From: Adineta steineri
Lineage: Eukaryota > Rotifera > Eurotatoria > Adinetida > Adinetidae
Direction: 5' to 3'
Assembly: GCA_905250115.1 (NCBI GenBank)
Contig: CAJNOI010000004.1
Coordinates: forward strand, 26,906-90,905
Length of the DNA: 64,000 bases
Position 1 is the stretch's first letter, and each line of letters starts with the position of its first letter. The notes beneath the pieces were generated by a model. That model did no database searches and was not told the origin of the DNA. It was given only the letters and a program-made list of their open reading frames with translations. Below are positions 25,262 through 35,740 of this stretch, piece after piece. Made by a program: the position numbers and the translations under genes.

Positions 25262-25585
25262 TATTTAATCTCAAAATATAAATAATAAACTATAGATGTA
25301 ATACGCTCGATGTTATTTGTTATTTGAAAGATAAAATGGGAAAAATATTTTTTTTCGAAAGCAAACAAGTCATTCATTCTCTTTTCTCTTTATATGTTAT
25401 GTTTATTATTTCCAGAACAAAATTCCATCGATATCCAGTGAAATAAAATAACTACACATCAGCATGAAAAAATGTATATTCAAACAAAATATTTTCTTTT
25501 TTTCACACTGTGAAAAAACAGCAATGAATCATAACGAAATATTGATCAAGTTTATTTTAAAAAAACAAAACATGAATAATAATGA

Positions 25586-26395
25586 TTACAAATTCAAAAA
25601 TAAATTCTTTTTTTCTAATAAAGAAACCGATGATGATCTTTTTTTATCGAAACGTTGTTTACTTCCATTGTTACTCACATTAAGTTCTTTAATTTCTTGA
25701 CGTGAATTTCTTGTAGAATGAATTGGTTGTGCAACTACTGGAGATGTTGGTTGAGTTATTTTTGATGATTGTGTATCAAAAAAATGTGTACGAATATTAA
25801 CAAAAAAGTCATAAGCAGAAATTCTAATTGAATGTTTTTCAATTGATTGCAAAAATTGTTGTGTTTCATTCATTTTATCTTGTAAATATTTAATATCTTT
25901 ACTGGCTAATTGTGCTTGTCGAGATAAATCATTTAAACGTTTTTTTAATAATTCAATTTTTTGTTTTTGTTCATTTGTTTTCTTATTGAATATAGTTCGA
26001 TATTCAGATATTTTTATTTGAATTTCTTGACGTTTTTGTATAGCTAATTGATCTAATTTTTCATGAGCATCTAAACGCCATTTTTCAAGTTGAATAAATG
26101 GTTCTTCTAATATACGTGATGATATTGAAAGACATTCAAATTTATTATGTAAATCATTTAAAATTGTTTCATGAGAATGTAAAAATGTTCGTGTTTGATT
26201 TTCAAGTAATTGGGCATGTTCAGTTAAATGTGTTAAACATAAATTACGTGAACAATGGAAACATTTTGCTCTTTACAAATAAAAAATTGTTGAAAAATAA
26301 AATGATTTTTAAATATATATTTACCTAGCATCTTTCTCACAAGTCATTCCATTATCATTTGCTTGACATGGTTTTGATTCGATATTTGTCGACAT
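25586..26395 (-). CDS. Short B-box-like zinc finger, coiled-coil protein (paralog 3)
   Basis: Exons 26325-26395 and 25586-26270 give 251 aa. Ligands C10, C19, C27, C30, C35, H38 and H42 match the paralogs, and the intron sits at the same place and phase as in paralog 2. The coiled coil ends near residue 170. The USP-like C-terminal region of the other two is absent and replaced by a short Ser/Thr/Lys-rich tail. It may be a truncated copy that could still act as a dimerising competitor, or a decaying duplicate; the reading frame itself is intact. Confidence 0.7.
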
Positions 26396-27298
26396 TTTAA
26401 AGACAAATTAATATAATAGTTGTCTATGAAATTATACCAGTCATCAATATTTTTTCTTGCTCTTAAAAAGCAGTGCTTTTAAAGCACGTAGAATATAAAA
26501 AATACATTTGCATTGTTTAGAGATAAAAAGAAAAGAAAAGAAAAAAATGGACAAAATTTAATCAATAATGTGCTATGTCATCAAATAGAATATTTATCTA
26601 GCATAGCCACATGTATGTATCTAGATTATTTTTCATTTATTATCAGACTTATCTCGAAATACTGCATAGTATAATCTATATCTTATATCGTTTTTCATTT
26701 ACAAATATAAATCAAAATTTAAATTCAACTTTAATAAACTTCAAATGATGAAAATATGTTGAATTCTATGATTATTCATTGATAATTGATGTTTGTTGTA
26801 ATTTTTATTGATAAATGAAAAGTATTACAATCGATGTTTAATGCATTAGTAATACAGAAAAAAATATATATCAATTAATGAAAATCTTCATATATAGTTG
26901 GGTATGAGTAGCTGAGTGTGGATGAATATACCAGTACCACCCACATCCACACCCACACCCTCAAGATATTCGGGATCAATTAATATTAGTCTTCTTCTAT
27001 TTATCAGCATATATAATAGCGCTTTAACAGCTATTGCAGAATTATGTTTATTGATCAGTTAAATTAATAATCAGAAAGATAAAAAAAAGAGTAAGTGATG
27101 AACGAATAACAGCAAGATAATTCAGAAAGAAAAAAAATTAAAGTGAAAGACAGATACATCAGAAATAAATAAAATAAAACGATTTGTTGATAACTGCTCA
27201 TATGGTTGAAACGCAACTATCATGTGTTACAGCTTCGTTTACTTGATGTATTTTATATGAATATGATGATGATACTCAAGATTTAAAAATTTCATATT
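26396..27298. other. Gene-free 0.9 kb
   Basis: Between the B-box cluster and the HSP70-like gene. Holds the foldback element at 26897-26963 and nothing else recognisable. Confidence 0.55.
26897..26963. repeat. Telomere-like foldback element 5
   Basis: The left arm GTTGGGTATGAGTAGCTGAG is diverged; the right arm CCACATCCACACCCACACCC then TC is well kept. It is an asymmetric member of the family. Confidence 0.55.
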
Positions 27299-29807
27299 TT
27301 AATCTTCAAGAGATTGCTCTGATAAAGCATTTTCCGCTTCTTTTAATTTATGTTCAAATTCTTCCTTTTTAGCAAACTAAAAGAAAAGATATAAAAAAGA
27401 AGAAGAGAGAATATGAAATTTCTGTCACCTGATTGATTTCCAACCATAGGGATATTTCCTCGAGAACATCAATTATTTTCTTTTTCTCATCATCATTGAA
27501 TATATATTCTAAGTTCTCGCCATTAAGTTTTGTTTTAATATTAAAACAATATGATCTAAGTAAATTCTTAGCTTCCAATCGCTCTCCTTCTATTTCATCT
27601 TCTGTTTGATATCTTTTAGCATCATTTATCATACGTTCCAGTTCATCTTTGGATAATTGCATTTTACTACCTGTAAGTGTCACTTTCTTTTCTTTTCCAA
27701 ATATTTTCTCTACAGCTGAGATATTTAGAATTCCATTGACATCAATATCAAATGTAAGTTGAATCTCTGGTGCACCTTTAAGTGCTGGTGTGATTGGACA
27801 AATATCAATAGTTCCAAGTAAATGATTCTTTTTTGTCATTGATCTTTCACCTTGAAAAAGTTTAATAGCAACACATTGTTGAAAATCAACACTCGTTGTG
27901 AATGTATGTATTCGTTTTAATGGAAGTATTGTATTACGTTCAACTACTACTGTCATAACATCATCAGCTGATTCAATACCCTTTCAGAAAAAGAATAAAG
28001 TTAGAAAATCATTCTTTTTTTCAACTTTTACTTACTAATGAATGCGATGTAACATCAAACAGCAACACTTTTTTTAATTGTTTCGATTTGTTCTTAGTTA
28101 AAATAGCAGCTTGAATAGCAGCACCGTAAGCAACAGCTTCATCTGGATTTATTGATTTATTTAGTTGTTTACCATTAAAAAAGTCTTGTAAAATTTTTTG
28201 GACTTTTGGAATACGCGTTGAACCACCAACAAGAATCACTTCATGAATTTGTGATTTATTCATTTTTGCATCATGTAAAGCATGTTTAACAGATTCAAGT
28301 GTTGAATAAAATAAATCATCATTAAGTTCTTCAAAACGAGCACGAGTTATTGTTGAATAGAAATCAATATCTTCATGTAATGAATCTATTTCAATTGATG
28401 CTAGAGAAGATGAAGATAAAGCAACCAGAGATGGGATCGGTTCGTGTTTTTATCGAACCGAACCGAACCGAACCGAAAAAATCTTGAACCGAACCGAACC
28501 GAACCGCTCTACTTTTTCAAAAACGCGAACCGAACCGAACCGGACCGAAAAGATCTCAAACCGAACCGAACCGAACCGAATCAAGCCAAAATTTACAACA
28601 ATCTAACGAGTGTATTTGAATATCAAATTTTGAATGCGTTAAATGTCTCGAACCGAACCGAACCGAACCGAAAAAGTTTCGAACCGAACCGAACCGAACC
28701 GCTCTACTTTTTCAAAAACTCGAACCGAACCGATTTCGAGTCGGTTCGGTTCGGTTCGGTTCGGTTCGGTTCGAAACCGAACCGGTCCCATCTCTGAAAG
28801 CAACCTAAAAAAATGAAGAGAATTAAGAAGAGTTGCTTTTTTAAATGTACTTTAGCATGTTCACAAGCTCTTAGTAAACGACGAAGAGCATGTTTATTTT
28901 CTGATAAATTTTTCTGATTTTTTTGTCGAAATTCTTCTACAAAATATTTAACCATTCGTTTATCACAATCTTCACCACCAAAATCTCCATCACCAGTTGT
29001 TGATTTAACTTCGAATATTCCTTTTATAAGTGAAATCACTGATACATTGAATGTTCCACCACCCAAATCATAAATAAGAATATTTCTTTCATTAGATATT
29101 TCTTGTTTATCTAAACCATAAGCAATAGCAGCAGCTGTTGATTCATTGATAAGACGTAATACTTTAAGACCAGCAATAGTAGCAGCATCTCTTGTTGATT
29201 GACGTTGAGAATCATTAAAAGAAGCTGGAACTGTAATGACAGCTGACGTGACTGTATGACCAAGATAAGATTCGGCAATATGTTTCATTTTAATTAATAT
29301 CATAGACGAGATTTCTTCAGGTGTGAATTGTTTTATTTGATTTTTATATTTAACTTCAATCTTTGGCTTTTCATAATCATTAATAACTTTGAATGGCCAA
29401 CGTTTCATATTTGATTGTACTATTGAATCAGAAAATTTTCGACCAATAAGTCGTTTAAAATGAAAAACTGTATCTTGCGGATTAATAGATAATCGATTTT
29501 TAGCTTCATCACCAATCAACCATTGACGATCAGTAAATGCAACATAAGATGGTGTTAATCTATTTCCTTGTTCATTCGGTATAATCTCAACTTTACCATT
29601 TCGAAATACACCAACACATGAATATGATGTACCTAAATCGATACCTATTGCTGATACTGGTTCATTACTTGTTGAACTTTCGAAGTCATTACTACTAGTT
29701 GAACTTTCAGAATCATTAATGCTGATTGTATCTGAGTGACGAGTTTCTGTTACATGTACATTGCTACCGTTTTTTGTCTTTCGATTTTGACTTTGTGTAC
29801 AACCCAT
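27299..29807 (-). pseudogene. HSP70-family chaperone interrupted by a MITE
   Basis: Exons (reverse strand) are 28851-29807, 28036-28804 (carrying the MITE), 27429-27980 and 27299-27376. Without the insertion they would encode about 658 aa. ATPase signatures are IDLGT at residues 56-60, DLGGGT at 247-252 and [17 protein letters not shown] in exon 2; the substrate-binding domain follows (FDIDVNGILNISAVEK). The end is SEQSLED, with neither cytosolic EEVD nor an ER retention tetrapeptide. A 50-residue Ser/Thr-rich extension starts MGCTQSQ, which matches an N-myristoylation signal with an adjacent Cys for palmitoylation. A 371-bp MITE plus an 8-bp target duplication lies 8 bp into exon 2. It adds 379 nt, shifts the frame and brings an in-frame TGA (28712-28714). 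As sequenced the gene cannot make a full chaperone unless the insert is spliced out. Confidence 0.85.
28418..28804. mobile_element. hAT-type MITE with 8-bp target site duplication
   Basis: The element occupies 28426-28796 (371 bp). Its ends are inverted repeats, CAGAGATGGGATCGGTTCG at the left and the reverse complement of CAGAGATGGGACCGGTTCG at the right, differing at one position. Flanking AAAGCAAC at 28418-28425 and 28797-28804 is a perfect 8-bp direct repeat. Eight-bp duplications with CAGRG-type ends are diagnostic of hAT transposons. The inside has no transposase and consists of CCGAA pentamer arrays in both orientations, with a duplicated GCTCTACTTTTTCAAAAA segment. It is non-autonomous. 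Confidence 0.88.
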
Positions 29808-31675
29808 TAGAGATTATTCGGAGAAGCTTCTAAACAATATTTCGATGAGGTCTTTAATTTATGTGAAAATTAAAGACGCTTTCAAGAGTAGTAATAAATT
29901 CGAAATCTGAACTAATATAAAATAAAAATAAAAATAGACGCTTTCATAAGCAAACTAAATAAAAGATAAAAGGATAAAAAGTTACTAAAAAAAAGGAACA
30001 TCCGTCAACGAAAAAGAAACAAGAGAAAAGTACATTATGAAAGAAAAGATAAAGAGTGTGTGTAAAGATGAGCTCTCCATTGAAAAATGATATCCTTATC
30101 TATTAAGTATATCAAAGTGTGCACGATCCGAAACAATACTTATTCAAGAAGGGGAAGAATGTGAATGATGATATCTTCCCAGAGACGAAAGAATGATATG
30201 ACTGATAACATTCTTTCAAATGTGAAGCAGAGAAAAAACGAAAGAGAAGCGAAAATAATGTTATCGGTAACAGTAACAAGTTCTAAGTCTTTCCATCTAG
30301 TATTCTTTTCTTATATGGTTTTTCAGTGGAATCGATCGATATTTTCGGCATTTCTACTAGAAGAAATATAGAAAAAGAATATTACTATAAAACGTTTTCT
30401 GTTTAATACCTAACAATGTCTTATGTTCGCGTAATAATACTTTTGGTATTTGTATTTTAAAGTGGAAAAATCATACAAATATGCCGTACTTCTTCAAAAC
30501 TTAATTTTAGTACGAAAAGATTACGTTTGGAAGTGTACATTTTCGATTGTTCATTTGTATTGTTGACCAGAAAACTATAAAGGATGCACTTTTCTATGGA
30601 TATATATCATCTTATAGGATTTCAGAAGCAAATATTGAGTGGTATGGTTAAACAAAAGACAAGGAATATCATACCCACAACCATCTTGAGAGTGTGGGTG
30701 GGTGTGGGTGTGGATGTGGGTGGGTGTGGGTATAGGTGGATGTGGATGTGGGTGTGGATGTGGGTGGGTGTGGGTGAGTGTGGGTGTGGGTATCAGTGAA
30801 ATATCTCTCATCACTCACATCCACCCACACCCACCCACACCCACATTCACATCCTCGTTCAGAACTTATCAAATATATATTTTTTTTCTGAGGGTGTGGG
30901 TGTGGGTGGATGTAAGTGATGAGAGATATTTCACTGGCACCCACGCTCACACCCACATTCACACCCACATCCACATCCACCTATACCCACAACCACACCC
31001 ACACCCACACAATAATGTGGCGTAAATTTTAATAATCTTAGTGGTAAAAGATAGAGTTCCTTGGTTTCGTTGACTTTGCTCGTTGACTACAGTTTTTTTT
31101 ACTTCCTCAATAATAATAATATTATTGATTTTGGGGTTTAGAATTCATATGTTTTAAAAGAAAATAAATTATTAGAATGAATGTGAGCTGACGAGAATAC
31201 TTTATGACACGTAAAAGAATTCTTTTTTTTTGATCTTTCTGATTTTCCGCTTTGTTTCATTGATAAATAGCTTAATACGGTAGTGTGGTAAATAAAACTA
31301 ATTTACCGAACTGAATTAGTCTTGTTTTATATTAATATACATTTCAAAAGAAAAAAGTGATAAAAAATTTCAGAGATATACTGTATGTGTCATTCTATAA
31401 GAATTTCGACATAGGCGAAATTTCATAGAACGATATATTTCGATAGAGATCGCTGTTGTTTCTACATATTATATTACTCATAACGTCGACAGTCAGATTT
31501 AGAAAGATCGGATTGGTCGACTTGTAAGATGTTACTTCCTCGGTCGCTCGTAAAATCTTTCGTAAATCTTTAACTGACTGACTCATATAACTCTATTTAA
31601 GAGCAATAACATATAACGAAATTCTCATTTTATTCGTTTTCAATTGCACTATTATTACTCAATATTACCATAATT
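29808..31675. other. Gene-free 1.9 kb
   Basis: No gene recognised. ORFs in 30575-31025 only translate TGTGGG-like repeats; those at 30165-30371 and 31395-31586 lack support. Contains the doubled foldback element at 30687-31013. Confidence 0.55.
30687..31013. repeat. Doubled telomere-like foldback element (element 6)
   Basis: Two hairpins in mirror order. Each has a G-rich arm of TGTGGG/TGTGGA units, a unique core and a C-rich arm. The unique core at 30794-30815 is repeated as an exact 22-bp reverse complement at 30915-30936. The two halves are separated by about 50 bp of AT-rich DNA (about 30855-30890). The entire block is therefore a palindrome made of palindromes. Confidence 0.75.
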
Positions 31676-32755
31676 ATGAGCTTTACAGCTTCCAGTAATG
31701 AACAGATGGCTGATGCGCTTGGTGATATTTCTCAAGTATGTTCTATAATTTCTTTCTATTATGAAGTATCGATTCTTATCGTAGTTACCAAAAACGATGA
31801 AAATGGCTGTGTCAAAAGAAATTGAGGAGAGTTTTCAACCAGTACCTCGACCTAACGGCGGTGATTGGTTAGCACAACATAATGAGAGAGGACAAACTAT
31901 GGAATCATTTCAAAAAACTTCATCAAAGGCTATTCCTCATGGAACGTACGTTTAGATATTTATTTATATCATTCGAAATTTGAGTTTTTAAAATATAGTC
32001 ATAAAACAATCTATATTCAACCGATCGGCAGTTTTAATCATCCAAGGTAAAAATAATTTGATTTTTGTATAATAAATTGTTAAACTGTTATTTTTAGAGC
32101 TGCGCCGCTTGATATGATTATTAAATTTGTTAGGATATTTTTTTCTGGATGTGAAGTTGAATTATTACCAACTGTTGATTTTACTAAAGATATGAGAAAA
32201 CGAGATTTAGGTGGACAACCTCAATATTTAACGGGGGATTTTCATAATTATCTTGTTCAAACACGTTCACAACGTGATCCAAGACGTGAACTTTTATGTG
32301 TTGCTGTAACTATGGCTGATATTTATCCTGGAGAAGGTTGGAATTTTGTATATGGACAAGCTCGACCTAATGATGGTGTTGGTGTATATTCATTTGCACG
32401 TCTTGATCCATTATTTTATCGAGCAAATTTCGAAGAAATTCTTCGAACTCCATTAACTGAAGCACATCGTATTATCATGTTTCGACGTTGTGTAAAAGTT
32501 CTATTACATGAAATTGGTCATCTATTTGGTTTAAAACATTGTATATATTATGTTTGCTTAATGAATGGTGCCAATAATGAAAAGGAAATGGATCGACAAC
32601 CTTTATATTTATGTCCTGTATGTTTGTGTAAACTTCATTCATCACTTCAATTTGATGTTCAACACTTATATGAAACGTTTGCAGATCAATGTAACAAATA
32701 CGGACTTGAACCGGAATGTAGCTGGTATCAAAAACGTCTAGAATATATTCACTGA
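31676..32755 (+). CDS. Archaemetzincin metalloprotease (AMZ1/AMZ2 family)
   Basis: Exons 31676-31735, 31785-31945, 31999-32046 and 32098-32755 give 308 aa. The active site HEIGHLFGLKH begins at about residue 227, giving His227/231/237 as zinc ligands and Glu228 as catalytic base. It is followed by the family-specific CLMNG and CPVC motifs, which bind a second structural zinc. Archaemetzincins are Zn-dependent aminopeptidase-like enzymes of uncertain cellular role. No signal peptide is visible, consistent with a cytosolic or nuclear protein. The N-terminal exon was chosen because the ATG at 31676 opens a frame that splices cleanly to the rest. Confidence 0.9.
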
Positions 32756-33008
32756 ATTGAGAGATATTAAAGCAGTTATAAACAGATGTGAATTAAAACG
32801 ATAATTACTGTAATATATAATCAAGAAAAAAAAAAGATGTAAACGATTTAATCATTATTAATACAATTAATACAAAAAACGATTATAATTTGTCTTGAGA
32901 TGTATCGAATTTTAATGAATTCTCTATAGATTCATAGATTCTATGATGATTCTGATAAAATATAAACATAGTTTTTAACAGATGTTAAAAGAGATATGAG
33001 GAATGAAT

Positions 33009-33304
33009 GAGGGTGTGGATGTGGGTGAATGTGAGAGTTTAGATGACTCCCTACTCTGCAAAAAATTGTCATCTTGAACCCTTTATGGTTCCAGATTTCG
33101 GTACCATTTGCAGAACTTTTTTAGGTTTTAGTAAAAAAATCTAGAACTTAAAATGGTTTTAGCCAGATATACGGAACTTTAACATGTTTTCGAATTTTTT
33201 TCTAGAATTTAAAAAAAGGTTCTGAGGATAGTTCACTATGGCACCTTTTTTTACAGAGTAGGCTTCATTCTCACTCATACTTACACCCTCACCCATCACG
33301 CCCA
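33009..33304. repeat. Telomere-like foldback element 7, split by a MITE
   Basis: The left arm GAGGGTGTGGATGTGGGTGA and the right arm ending TTACACCCTC (followed by further C-rich units to about 33304) lie about 230 bp apart only because a 205-bp element sits in the loop. Without it the loop would match the other members. Confidence 0.65.
33052..33260. mobile_element. Tc1/mariner-type MITE, 205 bp, flanked by TA
   Basis: The element at 33054-33258 starts CTCTGCAAAAAA and ends TTTTTTTACAGAG, a nearly perfect terminal inverted repeat, with further imperfect matching inward. TA dinucleotides flank it on both sides (33052-33053, 33259-33260), as expected for a Tc1/mariner target duplication. There is no ORF inside, so it is non-autonomous. 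Confidence 0.72.
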
Positions 33305-33532
33305 CACCCAACTATAGTCGTAGTATTTCATTAAACATAATACAAACTCAAATCCATCACATTCAACCACCTGATGATCTTCGTGACGGGAGTGAAATCT
33401 AGACAATACTATCTCTTTACACCCACACCCTCAATAAGAACCGCTTTTAATATTAATATGTCTCTTCAAAAAAACACGTTTTATTTCAAAGCAGAACACA
33501 ATTACATTTACTCTATTCCGTTGAGATTTTTC

Positions 33533-34986
33533 TCATAAAAATATTGTAAAGTGTTCCTTTTTCCACGCAATTTCTTGTAGAGATTTTTCCCTGCCCGCTC
33601 CAATTTGGTTATTGCCAATGTAAAGTATAGTGAGTGTCTGTAAGAAATAAGAAAGCTGAATATGAGAGAAATGCAGAGAGTGGTGTTTCCTCTCACTGTG
33701 TTGTTTTGTAAGGCTTCACCAAGAACTTCTGCACCTTTTTCTCCGATTTGATTTCCTGCGAGGTAGAGTTTTGTGAGTGCCTATATGAAACAAGACAGAT
33801 GGAGTTGAAAGGAATGTAGAGAGTAATGCTTTCTCTCACTGTGTTATGTTGTAAGGCCTCACCAAGAGCTTTTGCACCTTTTTCTCCAATTTGATTTCCT
33901 GCGAGGTAGAGTTTTTCTAGTGCCTGTAGGAAATAAGACAGATGAAGATGAGAGAAATGTAGAGAGTAATGCTTTCTCTCACTATGTTATGTTGTAAGGC
34001 TTCACCGAGAGCTCGTGCACCTTTATCACCGATTTGATTCCCTTGGATCCAAAGTTCTGTGAGTGCCTATATGAAATAAGACAGATGGAGATGAGAGAAA
34101 TGTAGAGAGTAATATTTTCTCTCACTGTGTTATGTTGTAAGGCCTCACCAAGAGCTTCTGCACCTTCTTGTCCGATTTGGTTTCCAAAAAGATAGAGTCC
34201 TGTAAGCGTCTGCATGAAATAAGAAAGATGAAGATGGGAAAAGTGAAAAGAATGATGTTTTCTCTCACTGTATTGTTTTTTAAGGCTTCACCAAGAGCTT
34301 CTGCACCTTTATCTCCAATTTTATTATCATGGAGGTTGAGTTGAGTGAGTGTCTGTATGAGATAAGAAAGATGAAGATGACACAATTGTAGAGAGTAATG
34401 TTTTCTCTCACTGGACAGCATGAGCACTGCTATGACTTTTGATTAACTCATTTTCCTATACGTAAAGTATTGTACTTCGATCGAATTAGGCTCCCATTCA
34501 ATAACTTCTTTCATCCAGAGATTTGTTATCTCGATAAAATAACTACGATTGGTTTTTTTCTTGCTCTATGAGTAAGTTCGATTCTTATGATACTTAATGA
34601 ATCTCGGTTAGTCTATCTGTTTCTATATTTTGATATGAAGCTATTCGAATGATCGATTAGAAAAAGTTTACCAAGTAGAAATAAGAACCATAGTGACGTA
34701 AAAGCTGAAAAATACATTATGAATGCTTCTAGTGGGAGGTTTGATAATAGTATGTTATGGGATAAAATAGACTAGATACCAGTTCTCTTCTCTTCCTTCA
34801 CACGTATAAAATAATCTTGTCAGTACTCAATGTATTATTTTGTAAAAGATAATAAGCCACAATATCCATGTCATCATCCGTCAAATGTTTACCAGATAAA
34901 TCTACAATGGTTTTATCTTTTTCCTGAGCAATTATTTCTTCAAGTTGTTGATTTTTATGTGTTGGCGGCTCTGATAAAGCAGTCAT
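33533..34986 (-). pseudogene. Leucine-rich repeat (RNH1/NLRC3-type) gene, probably broken
   Basis: A putative first exon 34831-34986 encodes MTALSEPPTHKNQQ... with the first LRR (DLSGKHLTDDDMDIVAYYL). Five 84-bp LRR exons follow at 34269-34352, 34126-34209, 33983-34066, 33840-33923 and 33697-33780. A terminal exon at 33533-33637 ends in TGA. Each LRR exon encodes 28 residues of the type LTxLxLxxNQIGDKGAEALGEAL, the ribonuclease-inhibitor repeat. Such proteins are protein-binding horseshoes. The copy looks damaged: the first exon ends in ACA followed by TTGAGT where a GT donor is expected, and about 420 bp of unrelated sequence separates it from the array, which is cut exactly at a splice donor near 34411. 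The array itself is intact and in frame. Confidence 0.7.
33638..34411 (-). repeat. Tandem 143-bp exon-plus-intron units
   Basis: The 3' ends of successive LRR exons are exactly 143 bp apart (84-bp exon, 59-bp intron) at 33637, 33780, 33923, 34066, 34209 and 34352 counted at exon starts on the reverse strand. All introns begin GTGAGAG and are close relatives in sequence. The unit of duplication is thus exon with its intron. Confidence 0.85.
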
Positions 34987-35508
34987 TGTTGTCTTTGATT
35001 CTAAATAAATAAATGCGAGAAATCATATTCAATAGTAGAACTGTATGAATAAATAGAAATTCTATATTTCGTTGGTAAATTGAACCATTTATCCAAGTGT
35101 GTTTCGAAAACTCGACTACTTCTAAAGCATATCAAAAATACGTCAGTCGAAAAAAATTAATTTCTTTTCTTCTACTGAATTTATTCCTTTTTTCATATAT
35201 GGATTATTTTATTGGATCTGGTTTAGTATCAAGAAAAAGGAATTGTTAATGATAGTTTATTCCATCGCGTATGTTTGATTAATAAAATAGCATAAATCTC
35301 TTCCACTCTCTCTAATACTTTTATATACAAACCAATTGTGGAATAATTTATAGATATATTGTCAAGGTATCTATGTCTAACTGTTTTTACATATAATTAA
35401 TGAAAATATCAGATTGTTTGACATAACTTAACTATTTTCCAAAATATGTTATTTTTATCATTCCACATCCTAGTTGAATGTTGATGATAATATTTTCCAT
35501 CGATTACC

Positions 35509-35555
35509 AGGGTGTGGATATGAGATAAAGAGATTATCCAAATCTCACATCCTCA
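35509..35555. repeat. Telomere-like foldback element 8
   Basis: AGGGTGTGGATATGAGATAA pairs with ATCTCACATCCT, with a short AT-rich loop. Degenerate and small. Confidence 0.5.
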
Positions 35556-35665
35556 GCTCTTCATTAATATTTTAATCACAAGATATTGACGAATTGCTCA
35601 AAGATGAAGTTCGTACTGTACTGAGATGTGCATTGACACTAGAATCATGCACAGGTACAAGTTTT

Positions 35666-35740
35666 GAGGGTGTGGCTATGGATGTGCGTGTGTAATAGTG
35701 TCTCTTCTTTTAACTCACACTCACACCCACACCCTTACTC
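35666..35740. repeat. Telomere-like foldback element 9
   Basis: GAGGGTGTGGCTATGGATGT opens it and CTCACACTCACACCCACACC then CTT closes it, around a pyrimidine-rich loop. Confidence 0.6.

Larger units (their letters stand above)
32756..33532. other. Gene-free 0.8 kb rich in repeats
   Basis: Contains the foldback element 33009-33304 with a nested MITE, and an extra C-rich half-arm (ACCCACACCCTC) near 33420-33432. No coding signal. Confidence 0.6.

Noticed and set aside
28444-28797. A plus-strand ORF of EPNRTEP repeats
   Set aside because: It is the CCGAA array inside the hAT MITE, not a gene.
29823-29830. GAAGCTTC as a heat-shock element before the HSP70-like gene
   Set aside because: Only a two-unit match, within 25 bp of the ATG and expected by chance every few kb; a preceding TTC is out of register.
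30575-31025. Overlapping ORFs on both strands rich in His/Thr/Pro or Trp/Val/Gly
   Set aside because: They translate the telomere-like repeats; both strands and several frames are open because the repeat has no stop codons.
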